Assembly (NCBI GenBank): GCA_934320895.1
Contig: CAKRFY010000009.1
Location: forward strand, 1-64,000
DNA length: 64,000 bases
Direction: 5' to 3'
DNA from: an uncultured Lachnospiraceae bacterium
Lineage (GTDB): Bacteria > Bacillota > Clostridia > Lachnospirales > Lachnospiraceae
Shown one piece after another: positions 55,804 to 64,000 of the stretch (the first letter of the stretch is position 1; every line of letters begins with the position of its first letter). The notes beneath the pieces are model-generated. The model saw only the letters and a program-made list of their open reading frames with translations, searched no databases and was not told the DNA's origin. Position numbers and translations under genes: made by a program.

Positions 55804-56103
55804 TTATTGTTTATTTTTTGTGTTTTTTGCCTCATCTCCACTGTCTTTTTTTATAGTATCACCTGTAGCAATCTTTGTTCCTTTTTTCATCCCACCTATA
55901 CTGGCACCACCAACATAGTAATCCTTCTGCGGTTTAGGTGAAACAGTTTCCTGCACATCTGAACTATATGCGCTTTCAAGCCCCCACTTTCCATGCCTTT
56001 CAACGATAAAATAGTGAGCAACCATAGTAAATGCAAGAATGACTACAACCATGATAACTATCTTTCTTCCACGCCCATGCATCCAGTCCCTGATTTTTGC
56101 CAT
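55804..56103 (-). CDS. Small membrane-anchored protein, function unknown
   Basis: 99 residues: basic N-terminus MAKIRDWMHGRGRKI, one membrane helix (VIMVVVILAFTMVAHYFIV), then an outside tail rich in Gly, Lys, Ser and Asp (YYVGGASIGGMKKGTKIATG). It follows the GH13 gene by 9 nt and is probably co-transcribed with it. Family not recognised. Confidence 0.7.
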   Translation of the reverse strand: MAKIRDWMHGRGRKIVIMVVVILAFTMVAHYFIVERHGKWGLESAYSSDVQETVSPKPQKDYYVGGASIGGMKKGTKIATGDTIKKDSGDEAKNTKNKQ

Positions 56104-56112
56104 ATTTATTTT

Positions 56113-58260
56113 CTATCCCATGCTTTCTATATCTTTTATGATCATTCCTGACATAGGTGGACACTCAACATGAATATTTCCATTTACAACAGAATAAACT
56201 TTTGCCTCGTCAGAATATCCATCTCTGCTGCTCAATATAAGTCTTGCCATACGTGTCTCATGAATAACACCGAGTCTCCATACTGGTATATCAGCCTCAC
56301 GAACTTCATCACTGCTGTTTATCATAACAACAATCTTATCACTCTCATCAAATCTTCCATAACCTATCAGTTTATACTGACCTTTCAAAAACATGATAGA
56401 TCCCGTCTTAAATACCTGATAATCTTTGTGTATTCGTATAAGTTGTCTGTGAAATTCAATAAGATCCTGGTCTTCTCTTCCCCAGGGATATGTTCTTCTG
56501 TTGTCAGGATCTGTCCAGCCACACAGACCAGCTTCATCACCATAATATATAGTAGGTGCCCCCGGCCATGTCATCTGTATCATGACACCAAGTCTGAAAA
56601 GTGCCTTATCTATTCCCTCATCAGCTGCCTGTGGACCCACACTCGCTGTTCTTCCAACTCTGTGATTTGTTCTTGTCATAAATCTTGAATGGTCATGATT
56701 TGAAAGTTCATTCATGGCAACCTGAAGTGACTGGGTGTTAAACCTTGTCATATAATTTCTCATAGAACCAAAGAATGCATCAGCATTACCAAGAAGATCT
56801 TCTCTATACTCATCACTGTGCTTTTCAACACCAGTCAAAAACCATGTAATAGGCTCCATAAAGGCATCATAGTTCATAACTGTATCCCACTGGTCACCTC
56901 GAAGCCAGCTTGTCGGATCCCCATAATGCTCTGCAAGCACGATCGCCTCTGGATTTGCCTCCTTGACATTTCTCCTGAACTCTTTCCAAAAATAATGATT
57001 ATACTCCTGTGACTGACCAAGATCTGCTGCCACATCAAGTCTCCATCCATCAACATTGTATGGTGGTGAAACCCATTTTCTTGCTATATGCATGATATAA
57101 TCAAATAGAAGTGGCGAATCTTCATAATTCAGTTTCGGAAGTGTATCATGTCCCCACCATCCGTCATAGTGATAATTGTACGGCCACATATCTTCATTAA
57201 ATCTGAAAAATGTTCTGTATGGACTTTCAGCTGATACATATGCTCCCTTTTCATATCCTTTTGCATCTTCATATATACACTCTCTGTCAAGCCATTTATT
57301 AAAAGAACCACAATGATTAAAAACTCCGTCAAGGATAACCTTCATACCTCTTTTGTGAACTTCCTCAACAAACTTTGCAAAAAACTCGTTGCTCGCTTCA
57401 AGATTTTCCTTATCCGTAACTCTGCATACATACTTTGTCGCATATTTATTAGGATAGGTACCATCACACATAAGATTTCCCTGGTCATCCCTGTGCAAAA
57501 CCTCGCCCTCATCTTTCACGATTTTTCCAAAATGTGGATCAATGTAGTCATAATCCTGAATATCATATTTATGATTAGATGGTGACACAAAAAGCGGATT
57601 AAAATAAATCGCATCGACACCAAGTCCCTGCAGATAATCAAGCTTCTGCCAGACACCAGCTATATCACCGCCATAAAATTCCCTGACACCCATGGAAGCA
57701 GGATATTTAAACCAATCCTCGACCTTGTCAGTGCCCTCACCAATATAGACATATTCATCTTTTTCAACATCATTTGATCTGTCACCATTATAAAAACGGT
57801 CAACATATATCTGATAAAAAACTGCACCTTTCGCCCAATCAGGTGTATGAAATGAAGGGGTTATAGTAAAGTTATAATAAGGCTCCACTCCACTGCATAC
57901 CCCAACACTGTTGTAATAACATACCACACTTCCACTTGTAACTTCAAAATAATAATCTATCATTTTGTCAGTAAGTTCTATTGTACTCTCATAATAATCA
58001 AACATCCTGTCATTGTATACTTTTTCCATCTCTATACGCGTGTCAGTGCATACAACAAGAACTACCTTATCGATATTTTCCCTGCCTGTTCTAAATCTTA
58101 TCTTAACACTCTCATTTGCTTCCGGTTCAGAGGGGATACGATATCTCGATGTCCCATCACTAAAAAGTGCCTGAGGGTTAAATATAGTTGTAAGATTATC
58201 GATAAAAAGCTGTGTTTTCATAGCTTTTGTCATCTTCGCAAGTCTTACATTCAAATCCAT
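56113..58260 (-). CDS. GH13 alpha-amylase family enzyme (neopullulanase/cyclomaltodextrinase-like)
   Basis: 715 residues, no signal peptide, so acts inside the cell on maltodextrins or cyclodextrins. An N-terminal beta domain (CBM34-like) precedes the barrel. GH13 motifs: region I DGVFNHCG, region II DGWRLDVAADLG (nucleophile Asp), region III VLAEHYGDP (acid/base Glu), region IV ELSNHDHSRF (Asp). FYQIYVDRFYNGD and the VPTIYYGDEAGLCG-like TIYYGDEAGLCG are also typical. A GGAG is 7 nt before the ATG. It follows cca by 42 nt. Confidence 0.92.
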   Translation of the reverse strand: MDLNVRLAKMTKAMKTQLFIDNLTTIFNPQALFSDGTSRYRIPSEPEANESVKIRFRTGRENIDKVVLVVCTDTRIEMEKVYNDRMFDYYESTIELTDKMIDYYFEVTSGSVVCYYNSVGVCSGVEPYYNFTITPSFHTPDWAKGAVFYQIYVDRFYNGDRSNDVEKDEYVYIGEGTDKVEDWFKYPASMGVREFYGGDIAGVWQKLDYLQGLGVDAIYFNPLFVSPSNHKYDIQDYDYIDPHFGKIVKDEGEVLHRDDQGNLMCDGTYPNKYATKYVCRVTDKENLEASNEFFAKFVEEVHKRGMKVILDGVFNHCGSFNKWLDRECIYEDAKGYEKGAYVSAESPYRTFFRFNEDMWPYNYHYDGWWGHDTLPKLNYEDSPLLFDYIMHIARKWVSPPYNVDGWRLDVAADLGQSQEYNHYFWKEFRRNVKEANPEAIVLAEHYGDPTSWLRGDQWDTVMNYDAFMEPITWFLTGVEKHSDEYREDLLGNADAFFGSMRNYMTRFNTQSLQVAMNELSNHDHSRFMTRTNHRVGRTASVGPQAADEGIDKALFRLGVMIQMTWPGAPTIYYGDEAGLCGWTDPDNRRTYPWGREDQDLIEFHRQLIRIHKDYQVFKTGSIMFLKGQYKLIGYGRFDESDKIVVMINSSDEVREADIPVWRLGVIHETRMARLILSSRDGYSDEAKVYSVVNGNIHVECPPMSGMIIKDIESMG

Positions 58261-58302
58261 AATATCACTCCTATAAAATAAACTCCGTTTACAGATATTT
58301 TA

Positions 58303-59748
58303 CTACAATTGCTGACTGTCCTCAACAAGTGTTTTCAGATATTTCAATAAATTTTCTTTTGTATTTGCCTCCGGTTCATCCAAAACTTTATCAAGCATAC
58401 TTTTTAGAATATCACCCATTTTAGGGCCAGGTTTTACCCCTGCTGCTATCAGATCAGCCCCCGTCACTGCCAGATCTTTTACCGCCAATGGCTGCGCATT
58501 CTCAACAATATACTCAAATCTTTTAACCCCGGAATTTATCTTCGAAAGTTTCTCATCAAGCATTTTATCACTCTGAGATAACACATCCGCATACTCAACG
58601 AGAAAAAGCATATTCATAATATCCGCACCTATCTTTGACACGGCACGTCTGAAAGCCCTGTTTGTATCTTCCATACGATAATCATGAAATCTTATAAGTC
58701 TACAAGCATTTGATATTGAATCATTATCAAAAGTAAGTCTCCTCATAATCTTTTTTGCCATTTTTTCGCTTTCCTGCGGATGACCATAAAAATGACCGAC
58801 ACCATTTTCATCAACAGTCATTACTGCGGGTTTTGCGATATCATGTAGAAGCATTGTCATGCATAATATCGTCTGCTGCTTTTTATCCATTTTTCCAGCG
58901 AGCCTTTTCGCTGTCTCTAATACATCACCAGGTATCTTGTCGTATATCTTCCTATTAAAAGTAACTCCAAAAAAGCAATTCATTATCTCAATTCCATATA
59001 TACTATGCTCACCGACTGTATATATGTGATGTGGATTTTTCTGCTGTGTTTGCATTGCAGTATCAAGTTCAGGCAAAAAATATTTTGTCATTCCCGTATA
59101 GTAAGCATCCCTTATCCTTCCCGCCTCTTTTGAAACAAGCAGTTTTGTAAGTTCAACTCTTATTCTCTCTGCACTTATACTTTCTAGATGACTGGCTCTT
59201 TTAATGATAGCCTCTCTCGTTTTTTCTTCTATTTCAAATCCAAGCTGCCCTGCAAATCTCACAGCCCTGAGCATTCTGAGTGCATCCTCATCAAATCTCT
59301 GGCCTGCATCACCCACACATCTTATTATACCATCCTTGAGATCTTTAATACCGCCAAATTCGTCGACAAGCCCCCTATTATCGTTGTAAGCCATTGCGTT
59401 TATCGTAAAATCACGGCGTTCAAGGTCAAGTTTGAGATTATCAGTAAACTCCACCTTCTTTGGATGCCTGTTATCTTCATACTCACCATCTATACGATAT
59501 GTCGTAACCTCATAACCAATATGCTCAAGCATAACTGTAACCGTACCATGTTGTATTCCGGTATCAATTGTTTTCTTAAACAATTCTTTTATCTGAAATG
59601 GCTTTGCAGATGTAGTAATGTCCCAATCTTGTGGTTTTCTGCCAAGAAGTGTGTCTCTGACACATCCGCCTACTGCATATGCTTCATATCCTGCCTGTTC
59701 AAGTTTACTAATAATATATGAAACATTTTTCGGTAATATCATATTCAT
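58303..59748 (-). CDS. cca: CCA tRNA nucleotidyltransferase
   Basis: Adds or repairs the 3'-CCA of tRNAs. 481 residues. Poly(A)-polymerase head with YAVGGCVRDTLLGRKPQDWDI (catalytic DxD), the RRDFTINAMAYN motif, EDALRMLRAVRFAGQLGF, and a C-terminal HD domain (MLLHDIAKPAV), which is found in class II enzymes with added phosphohydrolase function. ATG at 59748 has GAGG 8 nt upstream; the frame runs to 59805 without support, and a second ATG two codons on is possible. Confidence 0.94.
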   Translation of the reverse strand: MNMILPKNVSYIISKLEQAGYEAYAVGGCVRDTLLGRKPQDWDITTSAKPFQIKELFKKTIDTGIQHGTVTVMLEHIGYEVTTYRIDGEYEDNRHPKKVEFTDNLKLDLERRDFTINAMAYNDNRGLVDEFGGIKDLKDGIIRCVGDAGQRFDEDALRMLRAVRFAGQLGFEIEEKTREAIIKRASHLESISAERIRVELTKLLVSKEAGRIRDAYYTGMTKYFLPELDTAMQTQQKNPHHIYTVGEHSIYGIEIMNCFFGVTFNRKIYDKIPGDVLETAKRLAGKMDKKQQTILCMTMLLHDIAKPAVMTVDENGVGHFYGHPQESEKMAKKIMRRLTFDNDSISNACRLIRFHDYRMEDTNRAFRRAVSKIGADIMNMLFLVEYADVLSQSDKMLDEKLSKINSGVKRFEYIVENAQPLAVKDLAVTGADLIAAGVKPGPKMGDILKSMLDKVLDEPEANTKENLLKYLKTLVEDSQQL

Positions 59749-59850
59749 TTCTCTCACCTCGCCAAAATATATATTATAATAACCCGAAATGTACTGGTTT
59801 GACAAATGTTTATTTTTTGATGGGGTGGTAAACGGACGCCGATAATTAAT

Positions 59851-59894
59851 TTTAAAAAAGCTGCCGCACTAGCGATTACAAATCGTTAATGCGG
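59851..59894 (-). terminator. Terminator of the secreted-protein gene
   Basis: On the minus strand CCGCATTAACGATT (59881-59894) pairs with AATCGCTAGTGCGG (59864-59877), followed by CAGC and TTTTTTAAA. It lies about 30 nt past the stop codon. Confidence 0.75.
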
Positions 59895-59926
59895 TAACTT
59901 CTCTTTTTCAAACAGCCTTATACCAC

Positions 59927-61042
59927 TTAAACCACTGCATGTTCAAAATAAAGTACACTCTTTTCATACAATGTTCCTGCCATATTATCAACATTACTAA
60001 TATCTTTTCCTTTTTTATAATCAACCGTTTTTCCATTTGAGTCTATGTAACGATAAAGTTTATTGCCCTCATAATAAGCCCTGAACTCTTTTACACCTTT
60101 TGAAGTTTTCTTGTAAGCAAAGGCAAACACTAACCCACCACCTTTGCTGTCAAAATAAAACTCCGATGTATATCCCTTTATATGCACATCATCCTCAAAA
60201 TTTCCTGCATATGTAATTGCTTTCACAATCCTGTTACCATTCCAATATTCCGTATAATTTCCTTTTGATGAATACTTTTTATACTTTTTGAGACTTTTAT
60301 TAACTCCATAATAAACATCTCTGCAATGTTTTATGACTTTATTCAGCTTTTTAGAAGAACTGTTATCTTTTTTATAGTTCTTATCAAGGTATTTTCTTAT
60401 ATTTTTCTTTGTTGCCTTATGTTTGATTATTTTTGCCTTTTTACCTTTTTTCTTTATCTGCCTTACCATTTCTTCATACTTGGCTTTTGTAGTCTTTTTG
60501 CCATTAACTTTATACAAATATGGTGCATATACATCCTTTGCCGTTAGTATTTCTTCCGTTGACTTTCTTTTTCCTGTAAGTACATTAAATTCATCGCTTC
60601 CATGCTTAGAGCATACCGAAACCATTTTTTTGCCATTAAAACGATAGTAATCTTTGTCATGAGCTGCACCATGATATGTCCATGTATAATAGATATGTAG
60701 GTTTGGATAATATGTTCTTCCTCCAGAAAATCCCTCTCCGACCCATTTTGCCTTTCCGTTTACATAAGCATAAATAGCCAAATGATAACCATCATCCTGT
60801 GAACAGAGAAACTCCGGTATTTTATCACCATTTAAATCTATCAACGCAAAAGTACATGAATCCATTCCACTTGCAAATTTTGATGTTTTCTTTAATACTT
60901 TTACATATGACTTCAATGCTTTTTCTTTTTTTGTCGCAGCCTGTACAGTCGTTTTGTTTCCGGATATTATAGGTACCTCTAACATTGTCACTGTCAGGAC
61001 TGCAATTAAAATATATGTTGTTAACTTTTTTAATTTACTCAT
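59927..61042 (-). CDS. Secreted Lys-rich protein, function unknown
   Basis: 371 residues with a clear signal peptide (MSKLKKLTTYILIAVLTVTM ... VQAA). The mature part begins with a helical region, then FALIDLNGDKIPEFLC, an FG-GAP/calcium-like loop seen in many Clostridia surface proteins, followed by alternating strands and a very Lys-rich helical stretch (KKKGKKAKIIKHKATKKNI). C-terminal half has repeated strand pairs (GNRIVKAITYAGNFEDD, GGGLVFAFAYKK). No catalytic motif recognised. Followed by a strong terminator. Confidence 0.75.
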   Translation of the reverse strand: MSKLKKLTTYILIAVLTVTMLEVPIISGNKTTVQAATKKEKALKSYVKVLKKTSKFASGMDSCTFALIDLNGDKIPEFLCSQDDGYHLAIYAYVNGKAKWVGEGFSGGRTYYPNLHIYYTWTYHGAAHDKDYYRFNGKKMVSVCSKHGSDEFNVLTGKRKSTEEILTAKDVYAPYLYKVNGKKTTKAKYEEMVRQIKKKGKKAKIIKHKATKKNIRKYLDKNYKKDNSSSKKLNKVIKHCRDVYYGVNKSLKKYKKYSSKGNYTEYWNGNRIVKAITYAGNFEDDVHIKGYTSEFYFDSKGGGLVFAFAYKKTSKGVKEFRAYYEGNKLYRYIDSNGKTVDYKKGKDISNVDNMAGTLYEKSVLYFEHAVV

Positions 61043-61112
61043 TTGGCGCTCCTTTTTTGTATATTTTTAAAGTTATTCATTTCTCTTGTATAAGATTTTA
61101 TACTCACAAATT

Positions 61113-62702
61113 CTAATCAACCCATATATCAAGCTCACACTTATTTTTTGTAACAAACTGACAATTCTTTTTTATCTTTTTATTTTTTCTTAAATTCACA
61201 AACTTGATACTGTATACATCAGAATATAGCTTCGCTATCAAATTCTTATATTTCTTTACGGTTATCTTTTTTCCATTAAAGTTACAATGTCCTTTATCCA
61301 GATATTCAGCAGTATCCCCACTATCCAGTATATTATATATTTTCAAACGATTTCCATTGATTTTTATACTTGTTATAGGATTTGGATACAGCCATCTATC
61401 TGTAGCTAAAGATCCGTCCCTTTTATTAAGCCCCTGTATGCCATATCTCGAACCACCGTTCTTATTGCTTATAATCCTGCCATCTTTCATATAATATAAA
61501 AGATACTCATTACCACTGCCACCTCCAAGAAAATCGCCTTCTAAAATCAGCACATTTTTGTCTACTACTCTGACTATTGCATATCGGGAATATGCCGTAT
61601 ATTTATTATCGAATTGCTGCTCATATGTCTTTGCAATCTTCTTCTTTGCGGTTTTATTTATAACCTTCTGAAACTCATTTTTCTCTTTGTTGCTTAATTT
61701 TACAGATCCGGTGTATTTCTTTTTCTTAGTGTTCTTTTTTTGTTCTTTAGTATTATCTTTTTTTGTGGTACTTTCATTTTCATTTTTTTCACTAAAATAT
61801 TTTACATTGATACCGTTGTTTATTGCATATCTCTCAGCACTTGAACCTTTATAACACATAATAACATTATTATACCCATCCATTTTAATAGCATTATCCT
61901 CAATAATAACATCCTTTGAATATATTTTCACTTTCAAATCTCCATAAAACGCAAGACTTTTAATTTTTTCAACTCCATCATTTATTGTAACTTCCCTTAA
62001 TTTGTTATTATAAAATGCCATTTTTCCTATTTCATTAACTGTTCCAGGAATATCTATACTTTCAATATCTGTCTCTGCAAAAGCCCGCTCACCTATTGTT
62101 TCAATTCCATTTCCTAATTTCATTTTTTTTAAAGCTGACTTATAAAATGCATAAGATTCAATTTTTTTAACTGTTCCAGGAATAGTTATATTATGTAAAG
62201 AAAGAGTACTATAAAAAGCTCCAACACCAATTCTATTTACTGTTGAACTAAATTTTACATCTGTTAAATATCTAAGTCCTCCTGGCGAACCATGCCAAAT
62301 TATCCCCGCCTTGTTTTTTTTATCAATTTTATAGCATACACCACATGCGTTCTCACCAACACTAGTAATACCTTCACCAAATTCCATTGAATTTATTTCA
62401 TTTTCCCATTTTCCAAACCATGGGCAATATTCTTCGCCTTGAACTAAACCATATCCCTTATATTCTGTTTGTATATTATGCATATTATCCCACATATCTC
62501 CATTTCCCGAAAGTACCACTCTCCCATTATCATTTAAAGAAGCATATATATTATCACCAACCTGTATTCTACTATCTACACTTATTTTTGATGCTTTAAC
62601 ATCTTGTTTTATAGTAATTTGTATCATACTAATAATAATTACACAACAAATAACTATACTAAATATTTTGTTTATCCTTTTTTTCTCTCCATTAATCAAC
62701 AT
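61113..62702 (-). CDS. Secreted BspA-type leucine-rich-repeat protein
   Basis: About 530 residues. N-terminal hydrophobic signal (IFSIVICCVIIISMIQITI), then a domain with NDNGRVVLSGNGDMWDN, then four or five LRR_5/BspA repeats of about 23 residues (VNRIGVGAFYSTLSLHNITI, VKKIESYAFYKSALKKMKLG, IETIGERAFAETDIESIDIP, VNEIGKMAFYNNKLREVTIN), a Lys/Asn-rich linker and a C-terminal strand-rich domain resembling that of the neighbouring secreted protein. Likely surface adhesion or binding. ATG at 62702 has GGAGG only 14 nt upstream; ATG at 62735 is an alternative. It precedes the other secreted gene by 70 nt. Confidence 0.8.
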   Translation of the reverse strand: MLINGEKKRINKIFSIVICCVIIISMIQITIKQDVKASKISVDSRIQVGDNIYASLNDNGRVVLSGNGDMWDNMHNIQTEYKGYGLVQGEEYCPWFGKWENEINSMEFGEGITSVGENACGVCYKIDKKNKAGIIWHGSPGGLRYLTDVKFSSTVNRIGVGAFYSTLSLHNITIPGTVKKIESYAFYKSALKKMKLGNGIETIGERAFAETDIESIDIPGTVNEIGKMAFYNNKLREVTINDGVEKIKSLAFYGDLKVKIYSKDVIIEDNAIKMDGYNNVIMCYKGSSAERYAINNGINVKYFSEKNENESTTKKDNTKEQKKNTKKKKYTGSVKLSNKEKNEFQKVINKTAKKKIAKTYEQQFDNKYTAYSRYAIVRVVDKNVLILEGDFLGGGSGNEYLLYYMKDGRIISNKNGGSRYGIQGLNKRDGSLATDRWLYPNPITSIKINGNRLKIYNILDSGDTAEYLDKGHCNFNGKKITVKKYKNLIAKLYSDVYSIKFVNLRKNKKIKKNCQFVTKNKCELDIWVD

Positions 62703-62930
62703 AATACTTGTATTAACCTCCTTTTTAATTATCATACCATAATTATTGTATTTTGAACATTTTTAATTTAATTTTAGATATTATAACATAATTTTATAAT
62801 TTTTTTCTTAATTTTTTAACTCAAAAACTACACATGACAACAATAGGTACCATTAATATTCGACTATACTCCTGATTCTAAACATGTTTACATTTTCAAT
62901 TAAAATACACAAATAATGTGCAAAACACAA

Positions 62931-62956
62931 ATAGGCAACGTCAACACGTTGCCTAT
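62931..62956 (-). terminator. Terminator of metK
   Basis: ATAGGCAACG (62931-62940) and CGTTGCCTAT (62947-62956) form a perfect 10-bp stem with a 6-nt loop, followed on the minus strand by TTGTGTTTTGC, 28 nt past the metK stop. The rest of 62703-62984 is AT-rich DNA with the LRR gene's leader. Confidence 0.75.
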
Positions 62957-62984
62957 AAAAATGTTTTTCTATTAAATTTTATTT

Positions 62985-64000
62985 TTACAAATACTTCTTC
63001 AATACCTCAACCTTATCAAGTTGCTCCCATGGAAGCTTAAGGTCATTGCGTCCAAAATGACCATAAGCTGCTGTCTGCTTGTAGATTGGTCTTCTAAGTT
63101 CAAGCATCTTGATAATTCCTGCTGGACGAAGGTCAAAGTTCTCTCTGATCATTTCAACAAGTCTTTCATCTGAGAGTTTGCCTGTTCCAAATGTATCAAC
63201 CATTATAGATGTTGGCTGTGCAACACCAATGGCATATGAAAGCTGTATCTCACATTTATCAGCAAGTCCTGCTGCCACAATATTCTTTGCAACATAACGT
63301 GCTGCATATGCTGCTGAACGGTCAACTTTTGTACAGTCTTTTCCTGAGAATGCTCCGCCACCGTGACGAGCATATCCGCCGTATGTGTCTACGATTATCT
63401 TACGTCCTGTAAGTCCGCTGTCTCCGTTTGGTCCACCGATTACAAAACGTCCTGTAGGGTTGATAAAATATTTTGTTTTTTCATCTGTAAGATCCTGTGG
63501 AACTACTGGGTCAATTACATATTTACGGATATCTTCATGAATCTGTTCCTGTGAAACATCAGCTGCATGCTGTGATGAGATAACTACAGCATTTACATGA
63601 ACAGGCTTTCCATCTTCATCATATTCAACAGTAACCTGACTCTTACCATCAGCACGAAGATAAGGAAGTGTTCCATTTTTTCGTACTTCCGTAAGTTTCT
63701 TTGTAAGTTTGTGTGCAAGTGAGATTGGATAAGGCATGTATTCCTCCGTCTCATTTGTTGCATATCCGAACATCATACCCTGATCACCGGCTCCAATTGC
63801 CTCAAGTTCTTCATCTGTCATCTGATTTTCCTTTGCTTCAAGTGCCTTGTCAACACCCATTGCAATGTCTGCTGACTGTGAATCAAGAAGTACATTTACC
63901 TTACATGTGTCACAGTTAAATCCCTTTTCATCAGAATCATATCCGATTTCTCTGATTGTCTCTCTTGCGATCTTCTCATAATCAACTTTTGCTTTTGTTG
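62985..64000 (-). CDS. metK: S-adenosylmethionine synthetase, 3' part
   Basis: Makes SAM from methionine and ATP. The gene enters from the right edge; about 338 of the usual 390-400 residues are present. Motifs: [16 protein letters not shown] (ATP/Met binding), [20 protein letters not shown], and [18 protein letters not shown]. Ends VEVLKKYL before TAA. An internal ATG at 63860 is not the start: the frame continues upstream with family-typical [18 protein letters not shown]. Single gene followed by a terminator. Confidence 0.96.
   Translation of the reverse strand, partial: TKAKVDYEKIARETIREIGYDSDEKGFNCDTCKVNVLLDSQSADIAMGVDKALEAKENQMTDEELEAIGAGDQGMMFGYATNETEEYMPYPISLAHKLTKKLTEVRKNGTLPYLRADGKSQVTVEYDEDGKPVHVNAVVISSQHAADVSQEQIHEDIRKYVIDPVVPQDLTDEKTKYFINPTGRFVIGGPNGDSGLTGRKIIVDTYGGYARHGGGAFSGKDCTKVDRSAAYAARYVAKNIVAAGLADKCEIQLSYAIGVAQPTSIMVDTFGTGKLSDERLVEMIRENFDLRPAGIIKMLELRRPIYKQTAAYGHFGRNDLKLPWEQLDKVEVLKKYL

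Noticed and set aside
59188..59721. 177-codon open frame opposite cca
   Set aside because: Antisense shadow of cca; composition is unlike a protein and there is no start signal.
1..64000. tRNA, rRNA, CRISPR arrays, phage genes, att sites or a replication origin
   Set aside because: Gaps between genes were read for cloverleaf 3' ends, regularly spaced repeats and DnaA-box clusters; nothing convincing was found, though a covariance search was not possible.

Overview
The window is chromosomal DNA of a low-G+C, anaerobic, motile Gram-positive bacterium. The combination of pyruvate formate-lyase, a four-subunit pyruvate:ferredoxin oxidoreductase (porGDAB), Clostridia-style Che proteins, strong GGAGG ribosome-binding sites and the remembered look of many proteins points to Clostridia, family Lachnospiraceae, possibly near Lachnospira/[Eubacterium] eligens. 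That placement is an inference from memory, not a search. Most genes lie on the minus strand. No tRNA, rRNA, CRISPR array or intact mobile element was seen.

Layout. 1-1307: 5' part of pflB, running off the left edge. 1563-10616: a long minus-strand run in the order cell-wall amidase, rdgB, phosphoesterase, cheR, cheB, CheY-like regulator, cheA, cheW, chemoreceptor. 10891-13797: a lone plus-strand GH2 glycosidase with a promoter embedded in an inverted repeat. 13962-18539: an ABC-class ATPase (PF09818 type), a LysR regulator and an AAA-ATPase/PD-(D/E)XK protein. 18733-21983: porGDAB, interrupted by a structured spacer. 22203-26955: a Cof-type phosphatase, a roughly 194-bp nested palindrome and a heterodimeric ABC exporter. 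27210-32723: a two-component system divided by a terminator and a regulated promoter from a 44-residue secreted peptide, two membrane proteins and an ABC ATPase; this is the best candidate for a little-described system. 32954-44660: a toxin relic, an RNA methyltransferase, radA, clpC, a cohesin-like membrane protein, an SH3/glucosaminidase wall hydrolase, hslO and a methyltransferase. 44931-45504: a graveyard of three gene fragments. 45544-48387: uvrA with two LexA-like boxes. 48786-52884: a sugar-binding-fold/GGDEF protein facing a chemoreceptor fused to a YcgR/PilZ module. 52928-59748: an esterase, an ABC importer lacking its binding protein, a GH13 amylase and the CCA-adding enzyme. 59927-62702: two secreted proteins, one with BspA-type leucine-rich repeats. 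62985-64000: most of metK, running off the right edge.

How the genes fit together. pflB and por give two routes from pyruvate to acetyl-CoA, as expected of a fermenter. The Che proteins plus two chemoreceptors, one with a c-di-GMP-binding tail and one diguanylate cyclase next door, suggest that nutrient sensing, c-di-GMP and motility are linked. GH2 and GH13 enzymes indicate plant or dietary glycan use. The peptide/ABC/two-component locus resembles antimicrobial-peptide production, immunity or sensing modules, but no function can be assigned from sequence alone. Many starts were moved to internal codons because the Shine-Dalgarno position and overlap with neighbours favoured them; each entry says so.
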